Source: Hydrogenophaga sp. PBL-H3
GTDB taxonomy: Bacteria > Pseudomonadota > Gammaproteobacteria > Burkholderiales > Burkholderiaceae_C
Direction of reading: 5' to 3'
Assembly (NCBI RefSeq): GCF_010104355.1
Contig: NZ_CP044972.1
Location: 2,542,001 to 2,606,000 of the forward strand
DNA: 64,000 nucleotides
Shown: positions 10,080-19,082 of the stretch, piece by piece
Layout of the letters: the number at the start of each line of letters is the position of its first letter
Numbering within the stretch: the first letter of the stretch is position 1
Translations under genes and position numbers: made by a program
Notes under the pieces: generated by a model
What the model was told of the DNA's origin: nothing
The model's database searches: none
What the model saw: the letters and a program-made list of their open reading frames with translations, nothing else

Positions 10080-11174
10080 ATGTCGCTTCTCCCCTATGCC
10101 GCCGCCCGCCCCTTTCTGTTCGGCATGGACCCCGAAGCCGCCCACGACCTGACCATCAACGCTCTCGCGCGTCTGCAGCACTCACCACTGACCTGCCTGT
10201 ACAGCGAACCCCGGATTCACGACCCCTACACGCTGGCGGGCATCCAGTTCCCCAACCGTGTGGGACTGGCGGCAGGTCTCGACAAAAACGCCCGCTGTAT
10301 CGACGGCCTGGCCGCCATGGGCTTCGGGTTTGTGGAGGTGGGCACGGTCACCCCCAAGGGCCAGATTGGCAACCCCAAGCCGCGCATGTTCCGACTGCCC
10401 AAGGCACATGCCCTGATCAATCGGCTGGGCTTCAACAACGAAGGCCTCGATGCATTCCTGACCAACGTGCAGCGGGCCCGCTTCCGCAGCCAGAGCGGCG
10501 CCAGCCCCATGGTGTTGGGCCTGAACATCGGCAAGAACGCCAGCACACCCATCGAGCGCGCCACCGACGACTACCTCACTTGCCTGGACGGCGTGTATCC
10601 ACATGCCGACTACGTCACCGTCAACATCTCCAGCCCCAACACGCAAAACCTGCGCAGCCTGCAGAGCGACCAAGCACTTGACGCCTTGCTAGGCGCGGTG
10701 GCCGAGCGGCGCGAGTTGCTGGCTCAACGCCACGGCCGGCGCATTCCGATCTTCCTGAAGATTGCCCCGGATCTGGACAACACACAGATCGAGATCATCG
10801 CGGCCACGCTCATGCGATACGGCGCCGACAACGAAGGCCAGGCGACTCACGCCCTGGGCGTGATCGCCACCAACACCACACTCAGCCGCGAAGCTGTCAG
10901 CGGCATGGACCACGCAGAGGAAGTCGGTGGCCTGTCGGGCTCGCCGGTGCTGAACATGAGCAACCAGGTGATCCGCCAACTGCGCGCTTGTCTGGGCAAG
11001 AGCTTTCCCATCATTGGCGTGGGCGGCGTGCTCAGCGCAGCCGATGCGGTGAGCAAGATTCAGGCAGGCGCCGATCTGGTTCAGATCTACACCGGGCTGA
11101 TCTACAAAGGCCCCTCCTTGGTGTGGGAATCGGCCCGGGCAATCCAGGCCCACGGAAGCTCAAAGCGCCCTTGA
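10080..11174 (+). CDS. pyrD: Class 2 dihydroorotate dehydrogenase (quinone)
   Basis: A 364-residue membrane-associated FMN enzyme that oxidises dihydroorotate to orotate, passing electrons to quinone in pyrimidine synthesis. Visible elements are the class 2 N-terminal extension, [12 protein letters not shown] (FMN loop), VNISSPNTQ with the catalytic serine, KIAPDL and the C-terminal FMN phosphate site [10 protein letters not shown]...[16 protein letters not shown]. The ATG at 10080 is preferred over an in-frame TTG at 10068. Its last 15 bases overlap the convergent FAD oxidoreductase gene. Confidence 0.96.
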   Translation: MSLLPYAAARPFLFGMDPEAAHDLTINALARLQHSPLTCLYSEPRIHDPYTLAGIQFPNRVGLAAGLDKNARCIDGLAAMGFGFVEVGTVTPKGQIGNPKPRMFRLPKAHALINRLGFNNEGLDAFLTNVQRARFRSQSGASPMVLGLNIGKNASTPIERATDDYLTCLDGVYPHADYVTVNISSPNTQNLRSLQSDQALDALLGAVAERRELLAQRHGRRIPIFLKIAPDLDNTQIEIIAATLMRYGADNEGQATHALGVIATNTTLSREAVSGMDHAEEVGGLSGSPVLNMSNQVIRQLRACLGKSFPIIGVGGVLSAADAVSKIQAGADLVQIYTGLIYKGPSLVWESARAIQAHGSSKRP

Positions 11175-12287
11175 ATCTGACATCACACGGTCTGCAAGCG
11201 CCAGGCAGCTGGTCAGGCCCGGGGACTCAATACCGAACAGGTTGACCAAACCTGGCACACCATGGTCGTTGGGCCCCTGTATCCAGAAATCGGCGGCTTG
11301 CTCGTGCGGGCCGCTGATCTTGGGTCGGATGCCCGCATACCCGGGCTGCAGCGAGCCGCTGGGCAGGCCGGGCCAATAGCGCCGCACTTCCGCATAGAAA
11401 ACGTCGGAGCGTGAAGGGTCCACCCGCAGATCATCAACCGACGAAGTCCACTCCACATCCGGACCAAATTTGGCCTGCCCACCCAAGTCCAGTGTCAGGT
11501 GGACACCCAGGCCGGCCAGATGTGCATCGGGCTCAGGCGCCGGGTATATCAAGTGGGAGAAAGGAGACCGGCCCGCCAGTGTGAAGTAGCTGCCCTTGGC
11601 ATACCAGGCCTTGGGAAGGCTGCGCGAATCCAGACCACGGGTCTTGCGTGCGAGATCGCAAGCATGCAAACCCGAGGCATTGACCACGGTTTGCGCCATC
11701 AGCCGGGTGCCGTCCAGAGACTCCACTTCAATCCCACGAGGGGTGACCGCGAGCTCGCGCACTCCGCTGTGGCATACCACCAGCCCACCCTGGTTCTCCA
11801 GATCACCTTGCAGCGCCAGCATGAGCGCGTGGCTGTCCACGATCCCGGTGGAAGGTGAAAGAATCGCTCCCAGGCACTCAAGCTCGGGCTCCCGCAGCTG
11901 GGCCTCATCGCGGCTCAGCAGAACCAGATCGTCCACCCCATTGGCGGCCGCCTTGGTCAAGATGGCGGGCAAGGCAGCCAACTGTGATGGCGTGTTGGCA
12001 ACAATGAGTTTGCCGCACCGACGATGGGCAATGCCGCGCTCGGCGCAGTAGGCGTAGAGCGCCTTGCGCCCTTGAACACACAGTGTGGCTTTGAGCGAAC
12101 CGGTCGGGTAGTAGATGCCTGCGTGGATCACCTCGCTGTTGCGCGAACTGGTGCCAGTGCCGATCGCGGCTTCGCGTTCGAGCACCATCACCTCTCGACC
12201 ACTCAGGGCAAGAGCACGCGCCACGGCCAGTCCAACCACTCCCGCGCCAATGACCAACGCGTCCACTCGTTCAGGTGCGCGGTTCAT
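11160..12287 (-). CDS. FAD-dependent oxidoreductase, L-2-hydroxyglutarate oxidase-like (DAO family)
   Basis: A 375-residue protein with an N-terminal dinucleotide-binding motif GAGVVG (14-19) and the segment [15 protein letters not shown] typical of the LhgO/YgaF branch of D-amino-acid-oxidase-like flavoproteins. Those enzymes oxidise L-2-hydroxyglutarate and feed electrons to the respiratory chain. This one is shorter than E. coli LhgO (about 420), so the substrate is not certain. It starts 43 bases after the protease gene on the same strand, so it may be the last gene of the sigma-54-driven HPr-rel-A unit, or simply adjacent. It overlaps pyrD tail-to-tail. Confidence 0.82.
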   Translation of the reverse strand: MNRAPERVDALVIGAGVVGLAVARALALSGREVMVLEREAAIGTGTSSRNSEVIHAGIYYPTGSLKATLCVQGRKALYAYCAERGIAHRRCGKLIVANTPSQLAALPAILTKAAANGVDDLVLLSRDEAQLREPELECLGAILSPSTGIVDSHALMLALQGDLENQGGLVVCHSGVRELAVTPRGIEVESLDGTRLMAQTVVNASGLHACDLARKTRGLDSRSLPKAWYAKGSYFTLAGRSPFSHLIYPAPEPDAHLAGLGVHLTLDLGGQAKFGPDVEWTSSVDDLRVDPSRSDVFYAEVRRYWPGLPSGSLQPGYAGIRPKISGPHEQAADFWIQGPNDHGVPGLVNLFGIESPGLTSCLALADRVMSDSRAL

Positions 12288-12330
12288 GGGGAATGGCTTG
12301 TTGCGTTGGCGGGATCCATGGCGGCCGGCT

Positions 12331-13119
12331 TCACCGAAGGCGTTCCATCAGTTCCTGGATGTGAACACTCGGAATCGCATAGGAGATGCCGGACGGCTGG
12401 CTGAGAGCGGATTCACGTGTGCCCTTGATCAACACCATGTTGAGCACCCCCACCACATCACCGGTGTTGGGATCGAAAAGCGGCCCGCCGCTGTTGCCGG
12501 GGTAGGCCGTCGCATCCAACTGAAAAATTTCGAATGTGCCACCTCTAAGCCCTCGAATGGCCTGCTCGCTCAGGCGACCGGCCGAAGGGCTGGGCAGCGC
12601 TGCCGATGTGATGCTGGAGACGGTGGCACGGTGGGTGACGACCGAGAACCCGAGCACACCACCAATGGGAAAACCCATGAAGGCCAGCTCAGCGCCCTCA
12701 CGCACAGCCCTGGAATCGCCCAGACGCACGACTGAGCCTGGCGGACCCTCCATGCGCAGCAGGGCGAGGTCGCGGCCGGGGTTGGTGCCCACCACCCTGG
12801 CTGGACGTATCTGCCACTCGCCCGATGGCTGGCGAATCTGCACAACCAGCGCAGGCGCGTCACCGGTCGATGCGTCTGACGGAAGCACGTGGGCGTTGGT
12901 CACCACAGTCTGCCCATCGCCCACGAGGAAGCCTGTGCCCCTGAGCTGAAACCGCGGGCTGTCCGTTGCTTTGAAAGTGCCGACCAACAGCACAGAGGGC
13001 TTCAGCTTGTCGATGGTGTCTGGCAACCCCGCCCACACAGCGCCTGTGCAGACCAGCCAGAAGCCAGACCACAAAAGGCAAATCGCCAGAAGGCGTTTCA
13101 TCGGGTGCAGGTTGCGCAT
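12331..13119 (-). CDS. Secreted trypsin-like serine protease (S1C-type)
   Basis: A 262-residue protein with a signal peptide (hydrophobic [19 protein letters not shown], cleavage near residue 30). A chymotrypsin-fold protease domain follows, with all three catalytic residues visible: His77 in VVTNAHVL, Asp117 in GRDLALL and Ser210 in YPGNSGGP. There is no PDZ domain, unlike DegP/DegS. The ATG at 13119 directly follows the stop of the nucleotidyltransferase gene (TGAATG), suggesting coupling; an ATG at 13101 is an alternative. Its place in the HPr-rel-A cassette suggests it may process the cassette's exported protein. That is inference. Confidence 0.85.
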   Translation of the reverse strand: MRNLHPMKRLLAICLLWSGFWLVCTGAVWAGLPDTIDKLKPSVLLVGTFKATDSPRFQLRGTGFLVGDGQTVVTNAHVLPSDASTGDAPALVVQIRQPSGEWQIRPARVVGTNPGRDLALLRMEGPPGSVVRLGDSRAVREGAELAFMGFPIGGVLGFSVVTHRATVSSITSAALPSPSAGRLSEQAIRGLRGGTFEIFQLDATAYPGNSGGPLFDPNTGDVVGVLNMVLIKGTRESALSQPSGISYAIPSVHIQELMERLR

Positions 13120-14229
13120 TCAAGCTTTCGGGTGAAGCACCGCTTCATCTTTGGGTACATTGGGAAAGCGGCGCATCCAGGCTTTTCGCAACAAATGCGG
13201 AATCACCAGGTGCAAGGGCATGCGAAGCATGTGAGAACGAACGTACAGCAGCCAACGCGCAAGGCCCGTCAACGGCGTGTCGCAGGAAGGATGCATGGGT
13301 CGAAGCGCCAGGCCCAGGCCCCATGACATCAGCCAACGCGCCATCGGACCAGGGCCCAGCCGGTCCACACGAGCCCGCAGGTGCTGAGGCGCTGACATAC
13401 CGAACAGGCGGTGGATATGCAGCAAAGCGTGGAACAGAGGAACCTGAAGACCCAGCTCCACCGCCCGCTCCACCAGCTCGTCCCAGAATCCTGGTCTGGC
13501 TCCGAAATGAAGCAGCAGATCGTTGAGATCCAACAGATCACGCAGCCCGTGCCCGAACTCACCCTCCTGGAACAGATGCACGGCACTGTGCAACACCATG
13601 TCGACCGGGGCCAGCACGAACAGACCTGGGTAGCCCCTCACCGGAACCACCCGCTCCAGCAACTTGCGCCCATCTACACGAAAGCGGGACGTGGGCGGCG
13701 CGATGGTGTGGTGCAAGTCGATGAACGTGTCCCGCTGCACGTGACGCAGCGGCGGGATCTCGTGCATCCATTCGCGGTAATAGCGCTGGTTGTACTCATC
13801 GCGCTCTTCGCAGATCCAGCCTCCACCCAGCAGGCGAGCTTCGGCACTCAGGATGTGGGCCTGATCAACCATGATGTCGATGTCTGAAAACAGGCGCCCG
13901 CGCGCCGGCGCCTGTTCACCCATCACATATGCGGCACCTTTGAGCAACACCACCGGGGTGTTCAGGCCCCGCAAGGCGCGAGCAATGCAATCCACTTCCC
14001 AACGCACCTCATGCTGCTGGCGATCAGCCAGTCTGATGGCTCCCTCAAGGTGCTGCCGTGGGCCATCGGGGACCTGTTCAAGCCAGCCGCGGTCGGCATA
14101 CAGGTGGGCCAGCCTGGGTAGCAACGTGGCCTGCCTGGCCTGGCCAAGCAGCGCGCCCCATTGCCGCAAGGCAAGCGCTGGCCGCGTGTTGGACGTGGAC
14201 CAGACGGAAGAGAGCAGGTCAGGCTTCAC
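13120..14229 (-). CDS. Nucleotidyltransferase-fold protein of the HPr-rel-A cassette
   Basis: A 369-residue protein. A GTG at 14229 overlaps the upstream kinase gene by 11 bases and is the best start; the frame remains open upstream but enters the kinase gene. The central part carries VVLLKGAAYV and GRLFSDIDIMVD, whose paired aspartates (D116, D118) match the metal-binding Dx[DE] of minimal/Pol-beta nucleotidyltransferases. This resembles the putative nucleotidyltransferases that accompany HprK-related kinase A near exosortase loci. The substrate is unknown. The last 100 residues are helical and basic, with no recognised domain. Confidence 0.75.
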   Translation of the reverse strand: MKPDLLSSVWSTSNTRPALALRQWGALLGQARQATLLPRLAHLYADRGWLEQVPDGPRQHLEGAIRLADRQQHEVRWEVDCIARALRGLNTPVVLLKGAAYVMGEQAPARGRLFSDIDIMVDQAHILSAEARLLGGGWICEERDEYNQRYYREWMHEIPPLRHVQRDTFIDLHHTIAPPTSRFRVDGRKLLERVVPVRGYPGLFVLAPVDMVLHSAVHLFQEGEFGHGLRDLLDLNDLLLHFGARPGFWDELVERAVELGLQVPLFHALLHIHRLFGMSAPQHLRARVDRLGPGPMARWLMSWGLGLALRPMHPSCDTPLTGLARWLLYVRSHMLRMPLHLVIPHLLRKAWMRRFPNVPKDEAVLHPKA

Positions 14230-15142
14230 AAAACCGCCTTGTAACCAGTTTTTCAAACATGGCCACCGCGTCATCAAGCTGCCCGTATTCGAAGTCGTAA
14301 CAGTCGCACGCCTCCACCAGGTTGGCCAACACGTCAAATCCCTGCTTTCCAAGAATCAGGTAATTGAACGAATTCCTTCCAAGCTCCAGCAGGCTGTCGG
14401 CCCTGGAACGTTCAGTCAGACGGGGCGCCGCTCCCGCCACGTACTTGGGAAAGATCACCCACCGCGCTTGCGCGGTCTCGGCGATGCGCGCCAAGTGCTC
14501 GGGTCGAACTTTCATGTGGCTCACCGTGCCCTTGGACGTGTCGTGCACGACCTGGCTGAACACCGCCTGCGGAACGTATCGCCGCATGATGTCTATCGAC
14601 TGATTCTTCAGACTGATGGGACGCCCGAACGGGGTGATGGAGACATCGTTCAGTGAAACCAGCGCCAGTTCATCTGACAACAGCCGCCAGCCCCGGTTGA
14701 CCAGACCTGCGCACAAGGTACTCTTGCCCGAGCCGGGAGGCGCCGGCATGATCACGGCGCAGCCCTCTCGCTCGATCACAGCGGAATGCAGCAAAAGGTA
14801 GTGGTATGTGTGCATCGAAACACACCAGTTCATGGCCCATTCCAGCAGGGGAAACGCGTGGTTCTCAGGCAATGGCACGAAGGGCTCGAAACCATCGAAC
14901 TTGAAGATGGCCTGCCGCCTGAACCAACGCCGCCAGCCCGCCCCCCTGGCGATCGTGATGCTGTAGTCAACAAACTGACTGTCGTCAAGAACGGGGTAGT
15001 CGGCGTAAAGGCACATCAGGGCCTCGGCAACTTGGGGCAACGGCGAGATCAGCTCAAATGAAAAGGGGCCAATCTTCAGAAGCAGCCCACCATTCGACAG
15101 TCGGTCGCGCAAGGCATCGGGAGTGAGGTCGGCAACGATCAC
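14219..15142 (-). CDS. HprK-related kinase A (HPr-rel-A system)
   Basis: A 307-residue relative of HPr kinase/phosphorylase. The Walker A motif APPGSGKST (134-142) is intact, preceded by LLHSAVIER, the HprK-like segment just before the P-loop. D157 (LLSDEL) fits the HprK catalytic region. No HPr or other PTS gene is nearby, so the target is probably something other than HPr, perhaps a small molecule or a cassette protein. The GTG start overlaps the stop of the PqqD-like gene (GTGA). The family is known from genome context near PEP-CTERM loci; its reaction is not established to my knowledge. Confidence 0.85.
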   Translation of the reverse strand: MIVADLTPDALRDRLSNGGLLLKIGPFSFELISPLPQVAEALMCLYADYPVLDDSQFVDYSITIARGAGWRRWFRRQAIFKFDGFEPFVPLPENHAFPLLEWAMNWCVSMHTYHYLLLHSAVIEREGCAVIMPAPPGSGKSTLCAGLVNRGWRLLSDELALVSLNDVSITPFGRPISLKNQSIDIMRRYVPQAVFSQVVHDTSKGTVSHMKVRPEHLARIAETAQARWVIFPKYVAGAAPRLTERSRADSLLELGRNSFNYLILGKQGFDVLANLVEACDCYDFEYGQLDDAVAMFEKLVTRRFCEA

Positions 15143-15429
15143 GCTTCTGCGACCTCTACCAAACCGGCTCCATCAAACTCTCGCAAAATTTTTTGCACAA
15201 GCAACGGCACGGTGGATGGGTCGGAAAGACCAAGATGCTCACTGACATCAAGCGCGAGTGATGTCTCGCTGCGAGCGCCCTGGGCCAACACATCCAGCAG
15301 AAATGCCCTCAACACGTCAAATCGGTAGGTGATGCCCGAAAGTTGGTCAAACGCCACGAACTCATCGTCGAATGCGCGCCAGTGCAGCCTCACCAACGGG
15401 TTCTGAATGAACAGCCTGCCATCCGCCAT
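15139..15429 (-). CDS. PqqD-family peptide chaperone of the HPr-rel-A system
   Basis: A 96-residue PqqD-like protein (FVAFDQLSGITYRFDVLRAFLL followed by helical VPLLVQKILREFDGAGLVE). PqqD proteins bind precursor peptides and present them to modifying enzymes. No PqqA/PqqE or radical SAM gene is nearby. It is coupled to the HprK-related kinase by a 4-base overlap and lies 26 bases after the exported unknown protein. ATG at 15429 is used; an in-frame TTG sits just upstream. Its natural client may be the neighbouring protein, but nothing in the sequence proves it. Confidence 0.8.
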   Translation of the reverse strand: MADGRLFIQNPLVRLHWRAFDDEFVAFDQLSGITYRFDVLRAFLLDVLAQGARSETSLALDVSEHLGLSDPSTVPLLVQKILREFDGAGLVEVAEA

Positions 15430-15455
15430 CAAGCCACCGCCCCTTCAGAGCAAGC

Positions 15456-16100
15456 TCAGTTGTGAATCTCAAGGTAGGTCACAACCAACGCGTAGAACTG
15501 ATCGCGCTTCTGATCCATGGTGTTGTAGAACTTCATCACCTCGGCGCCGCTGTACGGAAATGGGAAACCGGGTACGCCACCCGACAAACCATTGAGGTAG
15601 GCCCCGATCCAGTGTCGCGTTTTGGTGGACGCAAACTCGGATTTGCGCATCACATCGAAGAGGGTTACACCGTTGGTGAACAAACCGGACATGCCGGGAT
15701 CGTCGGTCGCATACCGGGTGAACAGTGAGGTGCACTTGGTCTTGTAGTCAATCGGCCATGTGCGCCGGGGAACGATCTTCCCGTTGTTCTCCGCTTCTTG
15801 CCCCCACCAGCCGGGACTGTAGCCGCCGCAAGTGCGGGCATCGCTCGGAATTCGCGAATTGGCAACCTTGGACTGCATGCCGGACACCGAACACCGCAAC
15901 CCAGCTTCTTCTCCACCCTTGCCGGTGGGCGTCAGCAACAAGGTGCTGCCTTGAGAGAGCGCCGAAAGTGGAAGTGCCGCCGCAGAGACGACAGCCGAAC
16001 CACGGCCAAGCCCTTTCAACATCATCAGGCGCCGAGCATTTGCCTCAGCGGAGAGTTGCTTGGGCTGTTCGGTTGAGCGTGGCGGGGTGTTTTCTGACAT
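15456..16100 (-). CDS. Exported protein of unknown function, first gene of the HPr-rel-A cassette
   Basis: A 214-residue protein I do not recognise. The N-terminus is polar and Pro/Gln-rich for about 22 residues. It then carries a Tat-like signal: twin arginines in ARRLMMLKGLGRG followed by a hydrophobic Ala-rich stretch (SAVVSAAALPLSALS). The mature part contains a few cysteines (LRCSVS, ARTCGGYSPGWW, KTKCTS), many Gly/Trp/Tyr and the phrase TRHWIGAYLNGLSGGVPGFPFPYSG. It is the promoter-proximal gene after a strong sigma-54 promoter, so it is probably the most abundant product of the unit and a candidate substrate for the PqqD/HprK-like proteins. ATG at 16100 is chosen because it sits just before the signal region. 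Confidence 0.7.
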   Translation of the reverse strand: MSENTPPRSTEQPKQLSAEANARRLMMLKGLGRGSAVVSAAALPLSALSQGSTLLLTPTGKGGEEAGLRCSVSGMQSKVANSRIPSDARTCGGYSPGWWGQEAENNGKIVPRRTWPIDYKTKCTSLFTRYATDDPGMSGLFTNGVTLFDVMRKSEFASTKTRHWIGAYLNGLSGGVPGFPFPYSGAEVMKFYNTMDQKRDQFYALVVTYLEIHN

Positions 16101-16147
16101 GAGAGACTTTCTTGCAACTTGAATTTCGGTCGCGCTTGCATCAACGA

Positions 16148-16163
16148 AGCAATTATTGGACCA
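16148..16163 (-). promoter_or_regulatory. Sigma-54 promoter of the HPr-rel-A cassette
   Basis: On the minus strand TGGTCCAATAATTGCT has GG and GC separated by exactly 10 bases, matching the -24/-12 consensus TGGCACG-N4-TTGCW. A transcript would start near 16137 and have a leader of about 37 bases to the ATG at 16100. Confidence 0.75.
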
Positions 16164-16257
16164 ATTAGCAATTAGATACAAAAGGCGTGTTTTTTCAACG
16201 GTCTAGGCCTGCAGAGGACACCGCATTCCATGCGTGTGCTGCTTTGGGGTTTGCATG

Positions 16258-16274
16258 TGTAAATATTTTCGACA
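16258..16274 (-). promoter_or_regulatory. Candidate PrsR-binding box upstream of the HPr-rel-A promoter
   Basis: Minus-strand sequence TGTCG-AAAATA-TTTACA. The same 5+6+6 pattern occurs upstream of the PEP-CTERM sigma-54 promoter (34089-34105) and, with two changes, upstream of the acyltransferase promoter (31042-31058), always in the same orientation to the promoter. Here it ends about 95 bases upstream of the -24 element and lies 2 bases past the prsT stop. Assignment to PrsR is inference. Confidence 0.6.
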
Positions 16275-16276
16275 CT

Positions 16277-19054
16277 TTAGAGAGCGCTTTTCATTTTTGT
16301 CACCTCGCTCTGCCCGCGAAACTTGTCGCCCAGAGCTTCAAGCTCGTCCAGCAGCGGCCGTGCGGAAGACTTGTCACCAGAGGCCAGGTAGATCTTGGCG
16401 AGATTGAGCTTGAAAGTGGGCGAGTTGGGCTGCGCCAAGACCACCTTCTTTTGAATTTCCAAAGCCTTGGCGTGCTCACCCTTTTCAGACAACAACCCCG
16501 CCAGGGTGTCCATGAAGGCGGGTTGATTGGGCGCTGCTGCGACGGCACGCTCAGCCAATGACAGGGCATCTGCGCGACCCAGCCGACCGGCCACCCAGGC
16601 CAAATTGTTCAGTGCCAACGCGTTCTTTGGTTGCAGTTCAATCACCCGCTCATACTGCCGTTGGGCTTCCTGGAGGTTCTTGATGCTGAGTGCACGATCT
16701 CCCAGAAAGAGGAGGAACCCCACATCGTTGGGATGGGACTTGACCCATTCCGCTCCGGATCGATCAGCCTCAGCCAACTTGCCGGCAAATCCAAGTGCTG
16801 TTTGCAGCTTGATGGCCAATTCGGTACTTGGGGCAGCCTTGAGACCTGAGCGATAGGCCTCAACCGCATTGGTCCAGTTTCTGCTGCTGAAGTGGATGTC
16901 TCCCTCCATCAAGAACCCGACACCCTCTTTGGGACGCTGCTTCTGCACTGTCTTGCTGATGAGAAGTGCATCGGCTGGCTTCTTGTCCTGCATGGCGAGC
17001 TCAACCAAGGCCCGCTGCGCGTTCAGAAAGTTGGGCTGGAGCTCCAGCGCTCGATGAAGACTTTGCTGAGCCGCCGCAGAGTTCTTCAAAGCGGCATGTA
17101 CCGATGCAATTCGCAGATGAGGCTGGGCCGACTGGGGCAGCAATCCTGCAAGCTTGTTGAAGCTGCTCATGGCTTGGTTGTATTCACCATTCGCAGCCTG
17201 TGCCCGACCCAGCGCATCGATCAACTCCGGTGCATCGGGAACAGCCAAGACCGCGCCTTGGGCACTCGACAAAGCACCCCTTGGGTCCTTTTGTTGCAGA
17301 AGGTACTCCACCAACATAACGCGGGGAATCTTCTCATTCGGCGCAGCATCAATCGCCTTGCGCAGAATGTCCAGCACTTCCTCTTTCGCTGCCCCGCTCT
17401 TCGCCTTGATCTCGGCCAACGCGATGAGAGCCTGTGAATTCTTGGGGTCGCGCTTCACCTCGGCTTCCAGACGTCTCTGGGCTTCTTGAGGCTTGCCCTC
17501 TGCCACATCCAACGTTACGAGCGCGGCAATTGCAGCCATGTATCCAGGGGCGATCTCCAATGCTCGCTCAAAGGATTTGCGTGCCGTTTCCCTGTCATTG
17601 CGCAGCAAGTTTGCACGCCCGCGAAGGAGCGATGGCATGGGGTCGTTCGCGCGCTTTTTTTCCAGGGCATCAATGGCAACGAGCGCCTTGTCAACGTCGC
17701 GTTTGCGCAGGTGAGCATTGATCAAGGCCAGGTCAGCAACCACCCCTGAATCATCAGCCGCGATCCCTTGCAGGGAGTTCATCGCAAGCTCTGTCTTGCC
17801 CGACATCAACTGGCTCACCGCCAGCGAAGTTCGCTTGGCGGGGTCTTGAGGATCCAATTGCGATGCGCGTGCAAACAATGCCTGAGCCTGATCCAGGTCT
17901 CCTCGCACCAGGTGCACCTGTCCCGCCGCGGTGAGCAGCGCCGGATCAGTATTGTTCGTAGCGATGTCGGCAGGCAAGGCAGCAAGCGCCTTGTCTGTTT
18001 GGCCAGTTTTCAGCAAGGTGAGCACGAGCGCACGACGCGCAACCTTCAAGGTTGGCATTGCGCTGAGCGCCTTGGTCAAGTGCGCCTCGGCTTGGCCCAA
18101 AGAGTTGAGTTGAAGCTCAGTAGAACCTGCCATCTCCAGCGCCTTGGGGCTGTTGGGCGCATACCTCAACATCTGCTGTGAATACTCTCGTGCTGCTGGG
18201 TAATCCTTCTTCTCGAACGCAAGGAGCGCCTGAAGGTAAACAGTCGTTGGGGCGCCTTTGGCGAGCTTGGTCAGCTTCTCCATTTCGACGGAAGCCTCGG
18301 CCAGCTGCCCCTGGCTAAGCAGGATGCGAATAATCGAAGCTTGAGCGTCCGGGAACTTGGGGTTCGCTTGCGCGGCCTCGCGATACAACGCCATGCCCTT
18401 CTGCGCGTCACCAGTGCCATAAAAGACGATGTCGCCTTTCAGCTGGAGCGCATCCTCGTTCTTGGGAGCCGCAGCCAAAACCTTGTCGAGAATGGCGAGC
18501 GCACCGTCGTAGTCACGCCGAGCCGATTTGAATCGGGCTTGCTCGATCAAAGCGGGAGGGTGATCGGGTTTTGCAGCCAATGCCTGCTGCAAGCTCACCT
18601 CAAAATTCTCTTGCTTGCCTTGCTGTCGCCATGCCACCGCCATCAGTGTTTTCAGTTCAGCGGCATCCTCCGGTGCGGTGACCTCTACCTTGTCGAACTC
18701 CTCCGTCACCTGCTTGAACTCGCCCAACGCGAGCATGCTTCGAACCATCAACGGAGCCAACTTATCGAGGGGATATCCGAGGTTGCGGGCTTTTTGAAGC
18801 TCCGCCTTCGCGCCGACCGGGTCACCGTTGAGGAACAGCGCTTGTCCCAGCAAGAATCTGGCCTCGGCAAGATCGGGGTTCTTCTGCAGGGCATTCTTCA
18901 GCTGGATGATCGCCGCGGCTGTGTCGTTCTTGCCGAGGTATTGCCGGGCCGACTCCACCATTTTCTGAGGATCGCTCTCGGCGCAGCCCGCAAGCAACAA
19001 CACGACAGCGAGGGCGACTGGTGCAAAGCCGCCAAGGAATTTTGTAGTTTTCAT
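16277..19054 (-). CDS. prsT: XrtA/PEP-CTERM system TPR-repeat lipoprotein PrsT
   Basis: A 925-residue lipoprotein with lipobox LLAGC (Cys24), followed by tandem TPR repeats over almost the whole length (repeated A-x-x-x-x-x-x-A-L-x-x-x-P motifs such as AALKNSAAAQQSLHRALELQPN). Size and architecture match the PEP-CTERM TPR lipoprotein PrsT, a constant partner of exosortase A exopolysaccharide loci. It probably acts at the envelope as a scaffold for polysaccharide assembly or export. It follows prsR by 28 bases in the TIGR03013-prsK-prsR-prsT unit. Confidence 0.93.
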   Translation of the reverse strand: MKTTKFLGGFAPVALAVVLLLAGCAESDPQKMVESARQYLGKNDTAAAIIQLKNALQKNPDLAEARFLLGQALFLNGDPVGAKAELQKARNLGYPLDKLAPLMVRSMLALGEFKQVTEEFDKVEVTAPEDAAELKTLMAVAWRQQGKQENFEVSLQQALAAKPDHPPALIEQARFKSARRDYDGALAILDKVLAAAPKNEDALQLKGDIVFYGTGDAQKGMALYREAAQANPKFPDAQASIIRILLSQGQLAEASVEMEKLTKLAKGAPTTVYLQALLAFEKKDYPAAREYSQQMLRYAPNSPKALEMAGSTELQLNSLGQAEAHLTKALSAMPTLKVARRALVLTLLKTGQTDKALAALPADIATNNTDPALLTAAGQVHLVRGDLDQAQALFARASQLDPQDPAKRTSLAVSQLMSGKTELAMNSLQGIAADDSGVVADLALINAHLRKRDVDKALVAIDALEKKRANDPMPSLLRGRANLLRNDRETARKSFERALEIAPGYMAAIAALVTLDVAEGKPQEAQRRLEAEVKRDPKNSQALIALAEIKAKSGAAKEEVLDILRKAIDAAPNEKIPRVMLVEYLLQQKDPRGALSSAQGAVLAVPDAPELIDALGRAQAANGEYNQAMSSFNKLAGLLPQSAQPHLRIASVHAALKNSAAAQQSLHRALELQPNFLNAQRALVELAMQDKKPADALLISKTVQKQRPKEGVGFLMEGDIHFSSRNWTNAVEAYRSGLKAAPSTELAIKLQTALGFAGKLAEADRSGAEWVKSHPNDVGFLLFLGDRALSIKNLQEAQRQYERVIELQPKNALALNNLAWVAGRLGRADALSLAERAVAAAPNQPAFMDTLAGLLSEKGEHAKALEIQKKVVLAQPNSPTFKLNLAKIYLASGDKSSARPLLDELEALGDKFRGQSEVTKMKSAL

Positions 19055-19082
19055 GGGTTCCTCCAGGAGATGGTTGCGGGTC

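Noticed and set aside
16218-16237. Hairpin ACAC(C)GCAT-TCC-ATGC-GTGT downstream of prsT
   Set aside because: One bulge, short loop and no T-tract; not a convincing terminator, possibly chance.
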